Source: Cellulomonas fulva
Lineage (GTDB): Bacteria; Actinomycetota; Actinomycetes; Actinomycetales; Cellulomonadaceae
NCBI RefSeq assembly: GCF_018531375.1
Contig: NZ_JAHBOH010000001.1
Span: 806,001-870,000, forward strand
Direction: 5' to 3'
DNA length: 64,000 nucleotides
The notes beneath the pieces were generated by a model. The model did no database searches. It was not told the DNA's origin and worked only from the letters and a program-made list of their open reading frames with translations. Shown piece by piece: positions 1 to 8,780 of this stretch (positions are counted from its first letter, which is position 1; each line of letters begins with the position of its first letter). A program made the translations under genes and the position numbers.

Positions 1-310
1 GAATCTCCGCGCTCTCGAGATCGAGTTCGCTCGCTACCGCCGAGGTAGAGGTGCCGCAGGGTGCGGGGAACTCTGTGTTTACTTCTGACCCGACGGCTGC
101 GGCCGCCCACATCGTCGACATGAGCACAATCGCAACCACTCCTGAAGAACGTCTACGCCACATGGCGCCCCCCTTCGACTCAAGATCTGTGCGCGATTTA
201 GCACCGACGGGTCGAACGGACAAGGCTACCGGCGGACCGAAGTGCCCTGACGCAAGGTCCGATGCGGGAGGCGATCTGTGCGGATCTGGGCACGCGTTGC
301 ATCGAGCTCA
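1..310. other. Left-edge stretch without a convincing gene
   Basis: No ORF here has actinobacterial codon usage. The plus frame starting at base 2 is open from the window edge to a TGA at 86-88 and could be the last ~28 codons of a gene lying to the left. A 95-residue plus-strand ORF (51-338) has weak codon bias and overlaps the 3' end of the MFS gene, so I do not accept it. Bases ~60-210 are visibly richer in A/T than the rest of the window, which could mean old transferred DNA or a decayed gene. Confidence 0.4.
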
Positions 311-1591
311 TCATGGCGTGGGGTGGTGGGCGTCGTAGCGCCAGAAGGTGCGTTGCGTGCGGACCAGGAGCCAGAGCAGCGTGACGCACAGCAGGCCGCC
401 GATCACCACGGCCCACGCCTCGCCGACCGCCCCGGAGACCGACCCGATGAACATGTCGCCCAGGCGCGGGCCGCCGGCGACCACGACGATGAAGACGCCC
501 TGCAGCCGGCCGCGCATGTCGTCGGGCGTCGCGGTCTGCAGGATGGTCTGCCGGAAGATCGCGCTGACCTCGTCGGACGCGCCGGCCGCGACGAGCGTGC
601 AGCACGCGATCGCGAGCGCGCCCCACAGCACGTGGTCGGGGCGGTCCCGTCCGACGAGCACGAGCACCAGCCCGAAGCCGACGACGGACAGCCCCCACCC
701 GGTGATCGCCCACGTGATGACGCGGCCCTGCCAGCGCACGCGCGCGAGGCCGCCGGACAGCAGACCGGACGTGACGGCACCGACCGCGAGCGCGGCGGTG
801 AGGATGCCCGTGGTGGTCTCGCCGCCGCCCAGGTACCAGATGCCGACGGCCGGGAACACGACGCGCGGCATCGCCAGGATCATCGCGCACAGGTCGACCG
901 CGAAGGTCATCCGCAGGTTCGGCTGCGTGCCCAGGTAGCGCAGGCCGTCGACGACGGACCCGAGGCCGACGCGCGCTCGTCGGGAGTCCGACGGCTCGGG
1001 GACCACGGGCGGGAGCCGGAAGACCGCGGCGAGGGCGAACGTGAACAGCGCCGCGTCGACGGTGTACGCGAGGCCGTAGTCGAGCGACGCGAGCCCGGCG
1101 CCCGCGAGCGGGCCGACCATGAGCGCGGTCTGGAAGCCGATCGCCTGCAGCGCGTTGGCGGCCGGCATGTACCTCGGCCCGAGCAGGCGCGGGATGATCG
1201 CGGAGCGCGCCGGGGAGTTGACCGCGTTGGCGCCGGACTGGATCGCGGTCAACGCGTACAGCGTCCCGACGTGCTCGTTGCCCGCCCAGCCCTGCACCGC
1301 GAGCACCAGGATCGCGACCCAGCTCACCGCGCTCGCGACCAGCGCGACCTTCCGCCGGTCGTAGTGGTCGACGATCGCGCCGCCGTACAGCCCGAAGACC
1401 ACGAGCGGCACGAACGCGAACATCCCGAGCACGCCGACGCTGAGCGTCGAGCCGGTGATGGCGTAGACCTGCAGCCCCACCGCGACGACCGTGAGCTGCG
1501 TGCCCAGCTGGGAGACCGACAGCCCCCACCAGAGCCGTCGGAAGTCGGGGCTGATGCGCAGGGGCGTCGTGTCGACGACGAGGGACCGCAC
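311..1591 (-). CDS. MFS transporter (EntS/multidrug-efflux type)
   Basis: A 426-residue membrane protein of the major facilitator superfamily, most like the enterobactin-exporter/drug-efflux group. It would be a 12-helix proton-driven exporter in the cytoplasmic membrane; the substrate cannot be read from sequence. The N-terminus (RISPDFRRLWWGLSVSQLGT) is typical of this group, followed by repeated hydrophobic helices and a basic cytoplasmic loop around residue 200 between the two six-helix halves. The GTG start at 1591 has no ribosome binding site, but a TAGACT -10 hexamer lies 7 bp upstream, which suggests a leaderless mRNA. The gene diverges from gluconokinase with only 52 bp between them. 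Family assignment is firm. Confidence 0.85.
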   Translation of the reverse strand: MRSLVVDTTPLRISPDFRRLWWGLSVSQLGTQLTVVAVGLQVYAITGSTLSVGVLGMFAFVPLVVFGLYGGAIVDHYDRRKVALVASAVSWVAILVLAVQGWAGNEHVGTLYALTAIQSGANAVNSPARSAIIPRLLGPRYMPAANALQAIGFQTALMVGPLAGAGLASLDYGLAYTVDAALFTFALAAVFRLPPVVPEPSDSRRARVGLGSVVDGLRYLGTQPNLRMTFAVDLCAMILAMPRVVFPAVGIWYLGGGETTTGILTAALAVGAVTSGLLSGGLARVRWQGRVITWAITGWGLSVVGFGLVLVLVGRDRPDHVLWGALAIACCTLVAAGASDEVSAIFRQTILQTATPDDMRGRLQGVFIVVVAGGPRLGDMFIGSVSGAVGEAWAVVIGGLLCVTLLWLLVRTQRTFWRYDAHHPTP

Positions 1592-1597
1592 CGGCGC

Positions 1598-1603
1598 AGT
1601 CTA
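1598..1603 (-). promoter_or_regulatory. Possible -10 element for a leaderless MFS transcript
   Basis: On the minus strand TAGACT lies 7 bp before the GTG start, the spacing seen for leaderless actinobacterial genes. No clear -35 hexamer is visible, so this is a suggestion only. Confidence 0.35.
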
Positions 1604-1643
1604 GGTTCGGCTGTTCGGAGGACCGTTCTCGAGAGGAGCAGAT

Positions 1644-2159
1644 GTGACGCACGTCGTGGTCATGGGGGTCTCGGGGACGGGCAAGACAAGCGTGGGCCGC
1701 CTGGTCGCGGACGCGCTCGGCCGGCCGTTCGTCGAGGGCGACGAGCTGCACCCGCCGTCCAACGTCGAGCGGATGCGCGCCGGCCTGCCGCTGACCGACG
1801 CGGACCGCGCGCCCTGGCTGGTCGCGATCCGGGACGTCCTCGACCAGCACGCGCGGGCCGGCTTGGACGTCGTCGTGGCGTGCTCGGCGCTGCGCCGCGC
1901 CTACCGGGACGTGCTGCGGCAGGCGCGCGGCGGCGTCACGTTCCTGCACCTGGTGGTGCCGCCCGACGAGCTCGCGCGCCGGATGGCCGCGCGCACGGGC
2001 CACTTCATGCCGCCCGCGCTCCTCGCCAGCCAGCTCGCGACCCTCGAGCCGCCGACGCCCGACGAGGGCGCGCTCGTCGTCCCCTGCGGTCCCACGGCCG
2101 AGGCGACGGCCACCGCCGCCCTGGCCGCCCTCACCGGCGAGACGCCGACGAGGTCGTGA
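1644..2159 (+). CDS. Gluconokinase
   Basis: Phosphorylates D-gluconate to 6-phosphogluconate with ATP, feeding the pentose phosphate pathway; cytoplasmic. The 171-residue length is normal for the GntK/IdnK family. The P-loop GVSGTGKTS is at residues 8-16, followed by the family block FVEGDELHPPSNVERM (substrate and lid region) and LTDADRAPWL. VVACSALRRAYRDVLR is the second conserved block, and the ARTGHFMPPALLASQ segment completes the fold. GTG at 1644 is chosen because the overlapping ATG runs straight into TGA; GAGAGGAG precedes it. No gluconate permease or regulator is adjacent. The stop codon lies inside the long hairpin at 2150-2216. Confidence 0.93.
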   Translation: MTHVVVMGVSGTGKTSVGRLVADALGRPFVEGDELHPPSNVERMRAGLPLTDADRAPWLVAIRDVLDQHARAGLDVVVACSALRRAYRDVLRQARGGVTFLHLVVPPDELARRMAARTGHFMPPALLASQLATLEPPTPDEGALVVPCGPTAEATATAALAALTGETPTRS

Positions 2160-2216
2160 GTCCGGCACGAGATCGTCAGGAACCTCTGACGATCTCGCAC
2201 CGGATCTCACGACCTC
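2150..2216. terminator. Long hairpin between convergent genes, overlapping the gluconokinase stop codon
   Basis: A nearly perfect inverted repeat with arms of about 30 nt (2150-2179 and 2186-2216) and a 6-nt loop. The innermost 12 bp (CGAGATCGTCAG / CTGACGATCTCG) are perfect. The outer arms match except for one bulged base and a 2-base mismatch. The left arm starts inside the last codons of gluconokinase and the right arm ends 8 nt before the GH127 stop codon. It is best read as a bidirectional terminator; there is no U-tract. Confidence 0.7.
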
Positions 2217-2223
2217 GCGGTGA

Positions 2224-5200
2224 TCAGACGACCCGCAGCGTGAGCGGCTTCGCCGTCGCCGTGGCCAGCGTCGTCGAGCCGCCGTAGCTGACCTTGACGG
2301 TGTACGTGCCCGTCACCGTCAGGTTCTTCAGCGTGACCGTGGCCTTGTCGCCGGAGAGCTTGACGCCCTGCGTGCGGAGCACCTTGCCGCCCTTGACGAT
2401 CTGCACCTTCACGCTGCCGGTGGGCGTGACGCCCGCGGGCGTGCGCACGGTGACGGCCAGCTTCGCCGTCCCGGTGCGCGCCTTGACCGTGGTCCGGTCG
2501 AGCGTGGCCGTGACGGTCGCCTTCGCCTTGACGACCTGGGTGGTCGCGATCCCCGACGAGGCCTTGACCGTCGACGAGCCGGCGTAGGTGGCCTGCACCG
2601 AATACTGGCCGACGGCCAGCCGGCTGAGCCTCACCGAGCCGACGCCCTTGGTGAGCGTGACCTGGCGGACCTGCACCGCCTTGCCCGCCTTGCGCACGGT
2701 CACGGTCGCCTTGCCGGAGACGGCCGAGCCGTCCTTCGCCACGACCTTGACCTTGACGGTGTGCGTCGCGCCGTACCGCACGGTGCGGTAGACGCTCACG
2801 GTCGTCGTCGACGCCGTCCTGGTGACCGGCGCGAGCTTGGAGACGACCACGCGGTACGTCGCGGTCGTCGTCCCGTCCTCGGCCGTCACGGTGACGACGT
2901 AGGCGCCCGACGAGTCCCGCGGCGCCACCGCGACGCTCGCGGCCGGGTCGGTCGCCAGCGCCTCGACGACCGCCGTGCCGGTGGCGGTCTGCACCGCGTA
3001 CTCGTGCACGTCCGGGGCGAACCCGGGCACGGCCGACCCGTCGACGGTCAGCGCCTTGAGGCTCGCGTCGGTGCCGACGGCCCGCTCGACGACGGTCACC
3101 ACGTACGGCGCGGCCGTGCTGTGGTCCTGCGCCTTGGCCACGAGCGTCAGGCTCGTCGTGCCGTCCTCCTCGAGGCGGACGGTCCGCGGGACGGTGTCGT
3201 CGATCAGCACGTCGCCGACGTACACCAGCCCGGAGGGCGTGTGCGGCGTCGCGGACATGCGCACGCTCGTCGTCCCCGGCGGGACCGTGAGGGTGTACGA
3301 CGAGCGCGTCGGCGAGAACGCGGGCGCGAGGTCGCCGGTGTCGAAGGACAGCGCCGCCAGCTCCGGGTCCGTCCCGTAGTCCGTGGTCCGGAGCACGTAC
3401 GCGCCGAACACGCCGCCGACGAGGCCGCCCGTGGACTGGAAGCGCACGGTGACGACCGGGATCTTCGCGCCGTTCTCGTCGAGCACGAAGTTCCCGTTGA
3501 CGTCCTTCTTGTAGCGCGTGCCCGGCCCGACCTCGAGCGCCGAGGCCGGCAGGAGCGTGTCGTCGAAGTAGAACGAGGACGCCCCCTGCGCGTTCGAGAC
3601 CGTGACCGTCTTGAGCTTGACGTCGTTGACGTAGACGTCGAACGAGCGCCCGTTGTCGCCGCCGAAGTAGCGGACCCGCAGGTAGCCGGTCGGCGAGCTC
3701 GGGTCGATCTCCAGGTCGTAGCTGAACCAGCCGCCCGCGTACGCGTCGCGGTACTGCCGGCCGTTCCAGACGCCGACCTGCGACGTCCCGGTGCCGCCCG
3801 TCTTCAGTCCCTTCTCCGCCTCCGCGTTGTTGGCGTCGAAGTTGTCGATGCCGTCCACGGCGATCTCGTCGTCGCGCAGCTCCTGCTTGGCGGCGAGGAT
3901 GCGGGCCTGCATCTGCGGGCCGTCGGGCGACTCGACGTACAGGTACAGCCCGTACCGCTCGCCGTGCCGCCGGTAGTGCGGCGTGAAGAGCAGGTCCTCG
4001 CCGTCGGTGGTGTTCCGCAGCTCGAACCGCACCTGGCCGTCGGCGCTGTCGGCGACGCGCACCAGGTTGTCCTCGAGGTCGGCGAGCCACTCCTCCGGCG
4101 TGCCCTCGGCGACCGTGATCGCCGTCTGCGCCGACGGGTCGACGCGCGCCACGCGCACCCCGACGCCGACCGTCTGCGACGCGTTCAGGTTCGACGAGCC
4201 CAGGCTCGTCGAGAGCAGGACGGGCCCGTAGGAGAACGCGACCCACGTCGCGTTGTCCTCGGTCGCGTGCGCCTGGACGGTCATCGGCATCCGGTAGGTG
4301 ATCTCGTCACCCGCGGCGACGTCCTCGAGCACGACGAAGCCGGCCCGCACCTGCGGCGTCACGGTCTCGCCGTTGACGGTGAGCGTCGGGTCGCCGTCGA
4401 TCCACTGCGGCACGCGCAGCCGCAGGGTGGTGCCCTCGGCGACCTCGTCGCCGTCGATCGCCGCGACGCGGAAGGTCACCGTGTCGTCGGTCGGCAGGTT
4501 CGCCTCCTGCGTCAGGCGCAGGTTCTGCTCGGCGTAGTCGAACCGCGAGGAGAAGAACATCGTGACGTAGACCGAGCGGCGGTCGGTGAAGTACATCGAG
4601 TCGCCGAGCTTGGAGAAGTTCTCCATGCCCGTGCCGGTGCAGCACCAGAACTCGGTGTACGGCATCGAGTAGATCCGGTCGTACCCCGCCGCCATCGGCT
4701 GGAAGTACGTCGTCATGCCCGTCTCCGGGTTCTGCGACGCCAGGATCGTGTTGATGAACGTGTTCTCGTAGAAGTTCGCGTACTTGACGTCCTTGGTGAG
4801 CTTGAACAGCTCGCGCGTCAGCTTGAGCATGTTGTACTCGTTGCAGGTCTCGGCGGTCTGGGCGTCGCCCGTCTCGCCCTGCTGCGTGGCGAACTCGTGC
4901 AGCGAGTCCGGGTCGTGGAAGTGCTCCGACTGGCTGTTCGCGCCGGTCGCGTAGGTGTGGTCGTCGACGACGATCTGCCAGAAGTTCTCCGCAGCGTCGC
5001 GGTAGGACTCCAGGTCCGCCACCTCGGCGGGCGTCAGCGTCGCCATCTTCTCCGGGTCCTGCGTGAACACCGTGTACCGCTTGAGCGCCCCGATGAGCTT
5101 GGGGATCGTCGTGTTCGCGTGCTTGCCGGAGAGCACGTCGTTGCCGCCGGCGAGCAGGTCGAACAGCGCCGTCTCGTCGAACGCCTCGGCGGCGACCTTG

Positions 5201-6933
5201 ATGTGCGGGTCGTCGGTGAGGTCGTACAGCTCGTACAGCGCCTCGTTCATGCCGCCGTACTCGGTGCGCAGCATGATCGACTTGTTCGACAGCGCGGAGA
5301 TCCGACGGTAGACGTACTCGCCGAACTGCTGGGCGACGTCGAGCGCCGCGTCACCCGTCTCGCCGCCCACGTACTCGTGGACGTCGAGCAGCCCCGCCAG
5401 CACCTTGTGCAGGTTGTACCAGGGGACCAGGACCTTGTCGGTCGTCGTCCCCGTGCCGTCGACCGCGTTCAGCGCGCTCTCCGGGAAGGCCGAGACGTAC
5501 CCGGCGCTCGCCGGGTGCTGCGTGGCGTAGGTGTCCTGCACCAGCGTCAGGCCGGCGACCGCGTCCTCGATCTCGGCCAGCAGGCCCGCCTTCGTCGTCG
5601 CGTCGGTCGTCGCCCCGTAGGACTGCGACAGCGCGGACATGTAGTGGCCGAACGCGTGCCCGCGGAAGTTGGTGACGTCCGCGCGCTCCCAGCCGCCGTA
5701 GCCCGAGTCGGTGGTCGGCGTGAGCCCGACGTTCCGGTACCACTCGTAGAGGAACTTCTCCGAGCTCAGGCTGAGCAGGTACTCGTGCTCCTTCGCCGCG
5801 GCGTTCTCCAGGTAGTCGTCCTGGAGCAGCAGCGTGTCCAGGCCGCTGTCCTGCAGCGTCGACTCGGTGGTGTCGGCCGGCACGGTGACGGTGAACGTCC
5901 GGGTCACGGCCGGGCCGCCCAGGTAGGACACGCTCGCGGTGAGGGTGACGACCGCGTCGGGCTCGTCCGCGCCGGGACGGTGCACCACGCCGGTCTCGCT
6001 CAGGACGGCGGGGTCCGACGAGGTCCAGGCGACGTCGGAGCCGCCGGAGGCCTTCGTCGGGAGGACCACGCCCAGCGTCACCTGCTCGGGGACCGTCAGG
6101 CCGTCCGCGTCCTGCTGCGCGACGGCCTGCAGGTCGCCGTGCTCCACGAACAGCGCCTCGACCTGCCCGGCCGTCGCGGCCTCGTCGTACACGCGGTACT
6201 CGTCGAGCGTCGCGTTCAGGAACGAGCCGTTGTAGACCGGGCCGTTGAACCCGATCGTCTTGGCGCCCGCGCTGGTGCCGAGCACCCCCGTGGCGCCGTT
6301 GCTGCCGCCGTAGGGGTAGCGGACCGTCGTGTCGACCGCGCGGCCGTTGCGGTAGATCGTCACGGCCTTCGTCGTGTGGTCGTACGTCACCGCCAGGTGC
6401 GTCCACTGGCCGACCGGCATGAACGAGGCCCGGTCCTGCGACGCGACGGTCACCATGTAGGGCTGGTTGTTGCCGCTGGTCGCGGGGCCGATCGAGACCG
6501 CGAGCGGCGACGCGTTGCTCTCCGACGCGACGTACCAGCCGTCGCTGTTCCACGTCGTCTTGTTCCACGTGAAGACCTGCTCGCCGGACCACGTGCTCGT
6601 CGGGCGGACCCAGAACGACAGCGTCAGGTCCTGCGGCTGCAGCGCGCTGCTGGTGCCGAGGTCCAGGTACGTGCCGCCCTTGAGCTGCAGCGCGTGCGTC
6701 CCCGGCTCGACGCCCTCGACGTACTCCTGGCTGAGCGTCCCCTTCAGCTCCGTGGGGTGGGCCAGCGGGCCGGCGTCGGCGACGCTCTGCTCGAACGGCA
6801 GGTCGAGCACGGGGTCGCTGAGCGCCGGTTCCGCGGCGTCCGCCGGAGCCAGGCTCCCGGCGGCCAGGAACGGGCCGATGACGCCGGCCGCGACGAGCCG
6901 GCGCAGCGTGCGTCGGCGGGTCTCGTGGGGCAT
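2224..6933 (-). CDS. Secreted multidomain GH127 beta-L-arabinofuranosidase
   Basis: A 1,569-residue exported enzyme expected to release beta-L-arabinofuranose from plant arabinosides. A twin-arginine-like signal peptide (RRRTLRRLVAAG, cleavage after ADA near residue 34) is followed by a LamG/concanavalin-type domain (~40-262) and a degenerate bacterial Ig domain (~265-350). The GH127/DUF1680 catalytic region covers ~360-1000. After that come a carbohydrate-binding-like module (~1010-1180), two cadherin-like beta-sandwich modules and two Ig-like repeats (~1380-1569). The GH127 zinc/thiolate site looks intact: E695-x-C697 in TCNEYN and C764-C765 in FWCCTGTG, of which one cysteine is the nucleophile in the family. 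ATG at 6933 is chosen over an upstream in-frame start because GGAGAGG precedes it and the signal peptide begins there. No sortase motif is seen. Confidence 0.9.
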   Translation of the reverse strand: MPHETRRRTLRRLVAAGVIGPFLAAGSLAPADAAEPALSDPVLDLPFEQSVADAGPLAHPTELKGTLSQEYVEGVEPGTHALQLKGGTYLDLGTSSALQPQDLTLSFWVRPTSTWSGEQVFTWNKTTWNSDGWYVASESNASPLAVSIGPATSGNNQPYMVTVASQDRASFMPVGQWTHLAVTYDHTTKAVTIYRNGRAVDTTVRYPYGGSNGATGVLGTSAGAKTIGFNGPVYNGSFLNATLDEYRVYDEAATAGQVEALFVEHGDLQAVAQQDADGLTVPEQVTLGVVLPTKASGGSDVAWTSSDPAVLSETGVVHRPGADEPDAVVTLTASVSYLGGPAVTRTFTVTVPADTTESTLQDSGLDTLLLQDDYLENAAAKEHEYLLSLSSEKFLYEWYRNVGLTPTTDSGYGGWERADVTNFRGHAFGHYMSALSQSYGATTDATTKAGLLAEIEDAVAGLTLVQDTYATQHPASAGYVSAFPESALNAVDGTGTTTDKVLVPWYNLHKVLAGLLDVHEYVGGETGDAALDVAQQFGEYVYRRISALSNKSIMLRTEYGGMNEALYELYDLTDDPHIKVAAEAFDETALFDLLAGGNDVLSGKHANTTIPKLIGALKRYTVFTQDPEKMATLTPAEVADLESYRDAAENFWQIVVDDHTYATGANSQSEHFHDPDSLHEFATQQGETGDAQTAETCNEYNMLKLTRELFKLTKDVKYANFYENTFINTILASQNPETGMTTYFQPMAAGYDRIYSMPYTEFWCCTGTGMENFSKLGDSMYFTDRRSVYVTMFFSSRFDYAEQNLRLTQEANLPTDDTVTFRVAAIDGDEVAEGTTLRLRVPQWIDGDPTLTVNGETVTPQVRAGFVVLEDVAAGDEITYRMPMTVQAHATEDNATWVAFSYGPVLLSTSLGSSNLNASQTVGVGVRVARVDPSAQTAITVAEGTPEEWLADLEDNLVRVADSADGQVRFELRNTTDGEDLLFTPHYRRHGERYGLYLYVESPDGPQMQARILAAKQELRDDEIAVDGIDNFDANNAEAEKGLKTGGTGTSQVGVWNGRQYRDAYAGGWFSYDLEIDPSSPTGYLRVRYFGGDNGRSFDVYVNDVKLKTVTVSNAQGASSFYFDDTLLPASALEVGPGTRYKKDVNGNFVLDENGAKIPVVTVRFQSTGGLVGGVFGAYVLRTTDYGTDPELAALSFDTGDLAPAFSPTRSSYTLTVPPGTTSVRMSATPHTPSGLVYVGDVLIDDTVPRTVRLEEDGTTSLTLVAKAQDHSTAAPYVVTVVERAVGTDASLKALTVDGSAVPGFAPDVHEYAVQTATGTAVVEALATDPAASVAVAPRDSSGAYVVTVTAEDGTTTATYRVVVSKLAPVTRTASTTTVSVYRTVRYGATHTVKVKVVAKDGSAVSGKATVTVRKAGKAVQVRQVTLTKGVGSVRLSRLAVGQYSVQATYAGSSTVKASSGIATTQVVKAKATVTATLDRTTVKARTGTAKLAVTVRTPAGVTPTGSVKVQIVKGGKVLRTQGVKLSGDKATVTLKNLTVTGTYTVKVSYGGSTTLATATAKPLTLRVV

Positions 6934-7372
6934 GTCCAACCTCTCCAAGGTGTGGTGGACCGCGGCGGACCGCGGGGTCCCGGCGTGGCAGCGCCGGGTC
7001 GGTGCAGGAGTGCGGAGGTCCCCTGCACCGGGCAAGGGGGTCGAGCTGCTGGGGTGCGGCGCGCCGACGACGACGTGCCGTCCCGGTGAGGTCGAATCGG
7101 TCCGACGACGGCGACGGTGCCGTGCCGGAGGCGGACGACCCCGACGACCGCGTCCCCGGTGGCAGCCGGTTCGCGGACCTGATCACGCCCGGCGGCGGTG
7201 ACGTCCGTCGCGGCGAGGCTGCTCACCGCTGCGGCGCGTGCTCCGTCGCACGTGCTCCCGCCGTCCCCGGCGGTCGTCGTCCGGTCCCCCGGTACGACGT
7301 AGGCGTGATGTTAACGCTCACACAGCGGAAGCGGAACCCCGTCCCGGAGGCCGCACGGGTAGCCTCGCCAGA
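6934..7372. other. Divergent intergenic region (439 bp)
   Basis: Separates the GH127 gene (leftward) from the PRPP-synthetase-family gene (rightward). ORFs here are shadows or extensions of the flanking genes. The only clear element is the LacI-type operator at 7309-7322, placed 50 bp before the rightward gene and 375 bp before the GH127 start. I see no convincing promoter hexamers. Confidence 0.5.
7309..7322. promoter_or_regulatory. LacI-family-type operator
   Basis: TGTTAACGCTCACA, read on the other strand as TGTGAGCGTTAACA, is an imperfect 14-bp dyad with a central CG. That matches the general form of LacI/GalR-family operators near sugar-utilisation genes. A LacI protein is not encoded in the window. 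The neighbouring GH127 gene makes an arabinose- or hemicellulose-responsive repressor the natural candidate, but the distance to that gene is large. Confidence 0.55.
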
Positions 7373-8323
7373 GTGGCGAAGATCAGGGTGTTCGCGGGTC
7401 AGGCGGGACGCAGCTTCGCCGCCGGGATGTGCGAGCACCTGCGGGTACCGCTGAGCCCGTCGCGGCTGCAGCGGTTCGCCAACGACTGCCTGCAGGTCCA
7501 GCTGCTCGAGAACTGCCGCGAGCGCGACGTGTTCCTGGTGCAGCCGATCGTCGCGCCGGTGCAGGAGAACCTCATGGAGCTCCTGCTCATGATCGACGCG
7601 GCACGTGGCGCCTCGGCGCGCCGGATCACGGCCGTCATGCCGCACTTCGCCTACGCACGCTCGGACAAGAAGGACGCGCCGCGCATCTCCATCGGCGGCC
7701 GCCTGGTCGCGGACCTGCTGGCCACCGCCGGCGTGGACCGGATCCTGACCATGACGCTGCACGCGCCGCAGGTGCACGCGTTCTTCCGCGTGCCGACCGA
7801 CCAGCTGCACGCGCTGCACGAGCTGGCGACCCACTTCTCCCTGCAGGACCTCGCGCAGACCACCGTCGTGTCCCCGGACCTCGGCAACGCCAAGAACGCC
7901 ACCGCGTTCGCGCGGATGCTCGGCACGCCCGTCGCGGCGGGCTCCAAGGAGCGCCTCGACGGCGACGCCGTCACCATCTCCACCGTCATCGGCGACGTGG
8001 CGGGCCGGGACGTGATCGTGCTCGACGACGAGATCGCGAACGGCTCCACGATCGTCGCGATCGTTGACCTCCTCGACCGCGCGGGGGCGCGGCGCATCCA
8101 GGTCGCCTGCACGCACGGCATCTTCTCCAACGGCGCGCTGGACCGGATCACGGCGACGGGCCGCGTCGACACGATCGTGTGCACCGACACCGTGCCGCAC
8201 GACGGCCTGGCCGACGACGACCGCGTCACCGTCCTGGGCGTGGCGCCGGCGTTCGCCGAGGCCGTGCGCCGCATCCACTCCGGCGAGTCGGTGTCCGCCC
8301 TCTTCGACCACGGCGAGGTCTGA
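7373..8323 (+). CDS. Ribose-phosphate pyrophosphokinase family protein
   Basis: Would make PRPP from ribose 5-phosphate and ATP for nucleotide, histidine and tryptophan synthesis; cytoplasmic. The 316 residues match the usual Prs length. FAGQAGRSFAAGM is the N-terminal substrate region, HFAYARSDKKD corresponds to the catalytic/ATP-binding YARQDRK block, and the PRPP loop is DDEIANGST (218-226) in place of the canonical DDxIDTAGT. The altered loop suggests a paralogue rather than the main housekeeping PrsA, so the true reaction deserves caution. GTG at 7373 gives the family N-terminus (AKIRVFAG); the longer upstream ORF has no family character and crosses the operator. Confidence 0.8.
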   Translation: MAKIRVFAGQAGRSFAAGMCEHLRVPLSPSRLQRFANDCLQVQLLENCRERDVFLVQPIVAPVQENLMELLLMIDAARGASARRITAVMPHFAYARSDKKDAPRISIGGRLVADLLATAGVDRILTMTLHAPQVHAFFRVPTDQLHALHELATHFSLQDLAQTTVVSPDLGNAKNATAFARMLGTPVAAGSKERLDGDAVTISTVIGDVAGRDVIVLDDEIANGSTIVAIVDLLDRAGARRIQVACTHGIFSNGALDRITATGRVDTIVCTDTVPHDGLADDDRVTVLGVAPAFAEAVRRIHSGESVSALFDHGEV

Positions 8324-8412
8324 CCGCGCGGGCCCCTCGCGGCTGGCCGCGCGCGCCGCGGCCGGCGTGGTTAGGGTCGTCGGAACGTCCGACGCGGGAA
8401 GAGGTGGTCGCC

Positions 8413-8712
8413 ATGAGCGGGAAGGTCACGACGTTCGTCGCCGGGGTCGGTGTGGGGTACCTGCTGGCCACGCGCCGGGGACGCGAGATGCTCGGCAAGG
8501 CCGGCGAGAAGGCCGGCGACGTGTGGCGGCACCCGAAGGTGCAGTCCTACGTCCAGGACGTCGAGGAGCAGGCCAAGCAGTTCGCCAAGGACCAGGGCAC
8601 CGCGCTCAAGGACAAGGCGGTCGACGCCGCGCGCGCCGCGATGCCGGGGCACAGCGAGCCCGACGAGCCGACCGTCGTCGTCGAGCCGGACACGTCCCGG
8701 CCGATCGCGTAG
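8413..8712 (+). CDS. YtxH-like small helical protein
   Basis: A 99-residue protein with an N-terminal hydrophobic segment (TTFVAGVGVGYLLATRRGRE), then an amphipathic, charged helix typical of YtxH-domain proteins and an acidic tail. YtxH-like proteins are usually small membrane-associated proteins of unclear or general-stress function. The ATG is preceded by GAAGAGG at good spacing, which supports this start over an upstream in-frame one. It follows the PRPP-synthetase-family gene by 89 bp on the same strand. Confidence 0.65.
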   Translation: MSGKVTTFVAGVGVGYLLATRRGREMLGKAGEKAGDVWRHPKVQSYVQDVEEQAKQFAKDQGTALKDKAVDAARAAMPGHSEPDEPTVVVEPDTSRPIA

Positions 8713-8780
8713 CCGTTCTCGTGGCCATCTCGTAGTGCCGAGTTCCTGAACTTCGCGCTCGCCCTGCCGTACGTGAGGGC

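Noticed and set aside
278..2287. 669-residue plus-strand ORF over the MFS and gluconokinase genes
   Set aside because: Overlaps two well-supported genes in other frames and shows only compositional repeats.
2761..7089. 1,442-residue plus-strand ORF opposite the GH127 gene
   Set aside because: It is a mirror frame of the G+C-rich coding strand: composition is Arg/Val/Gly/Asp/His-heavy with no domains, while the minus frame has a full catalytic domain and signal peptide.
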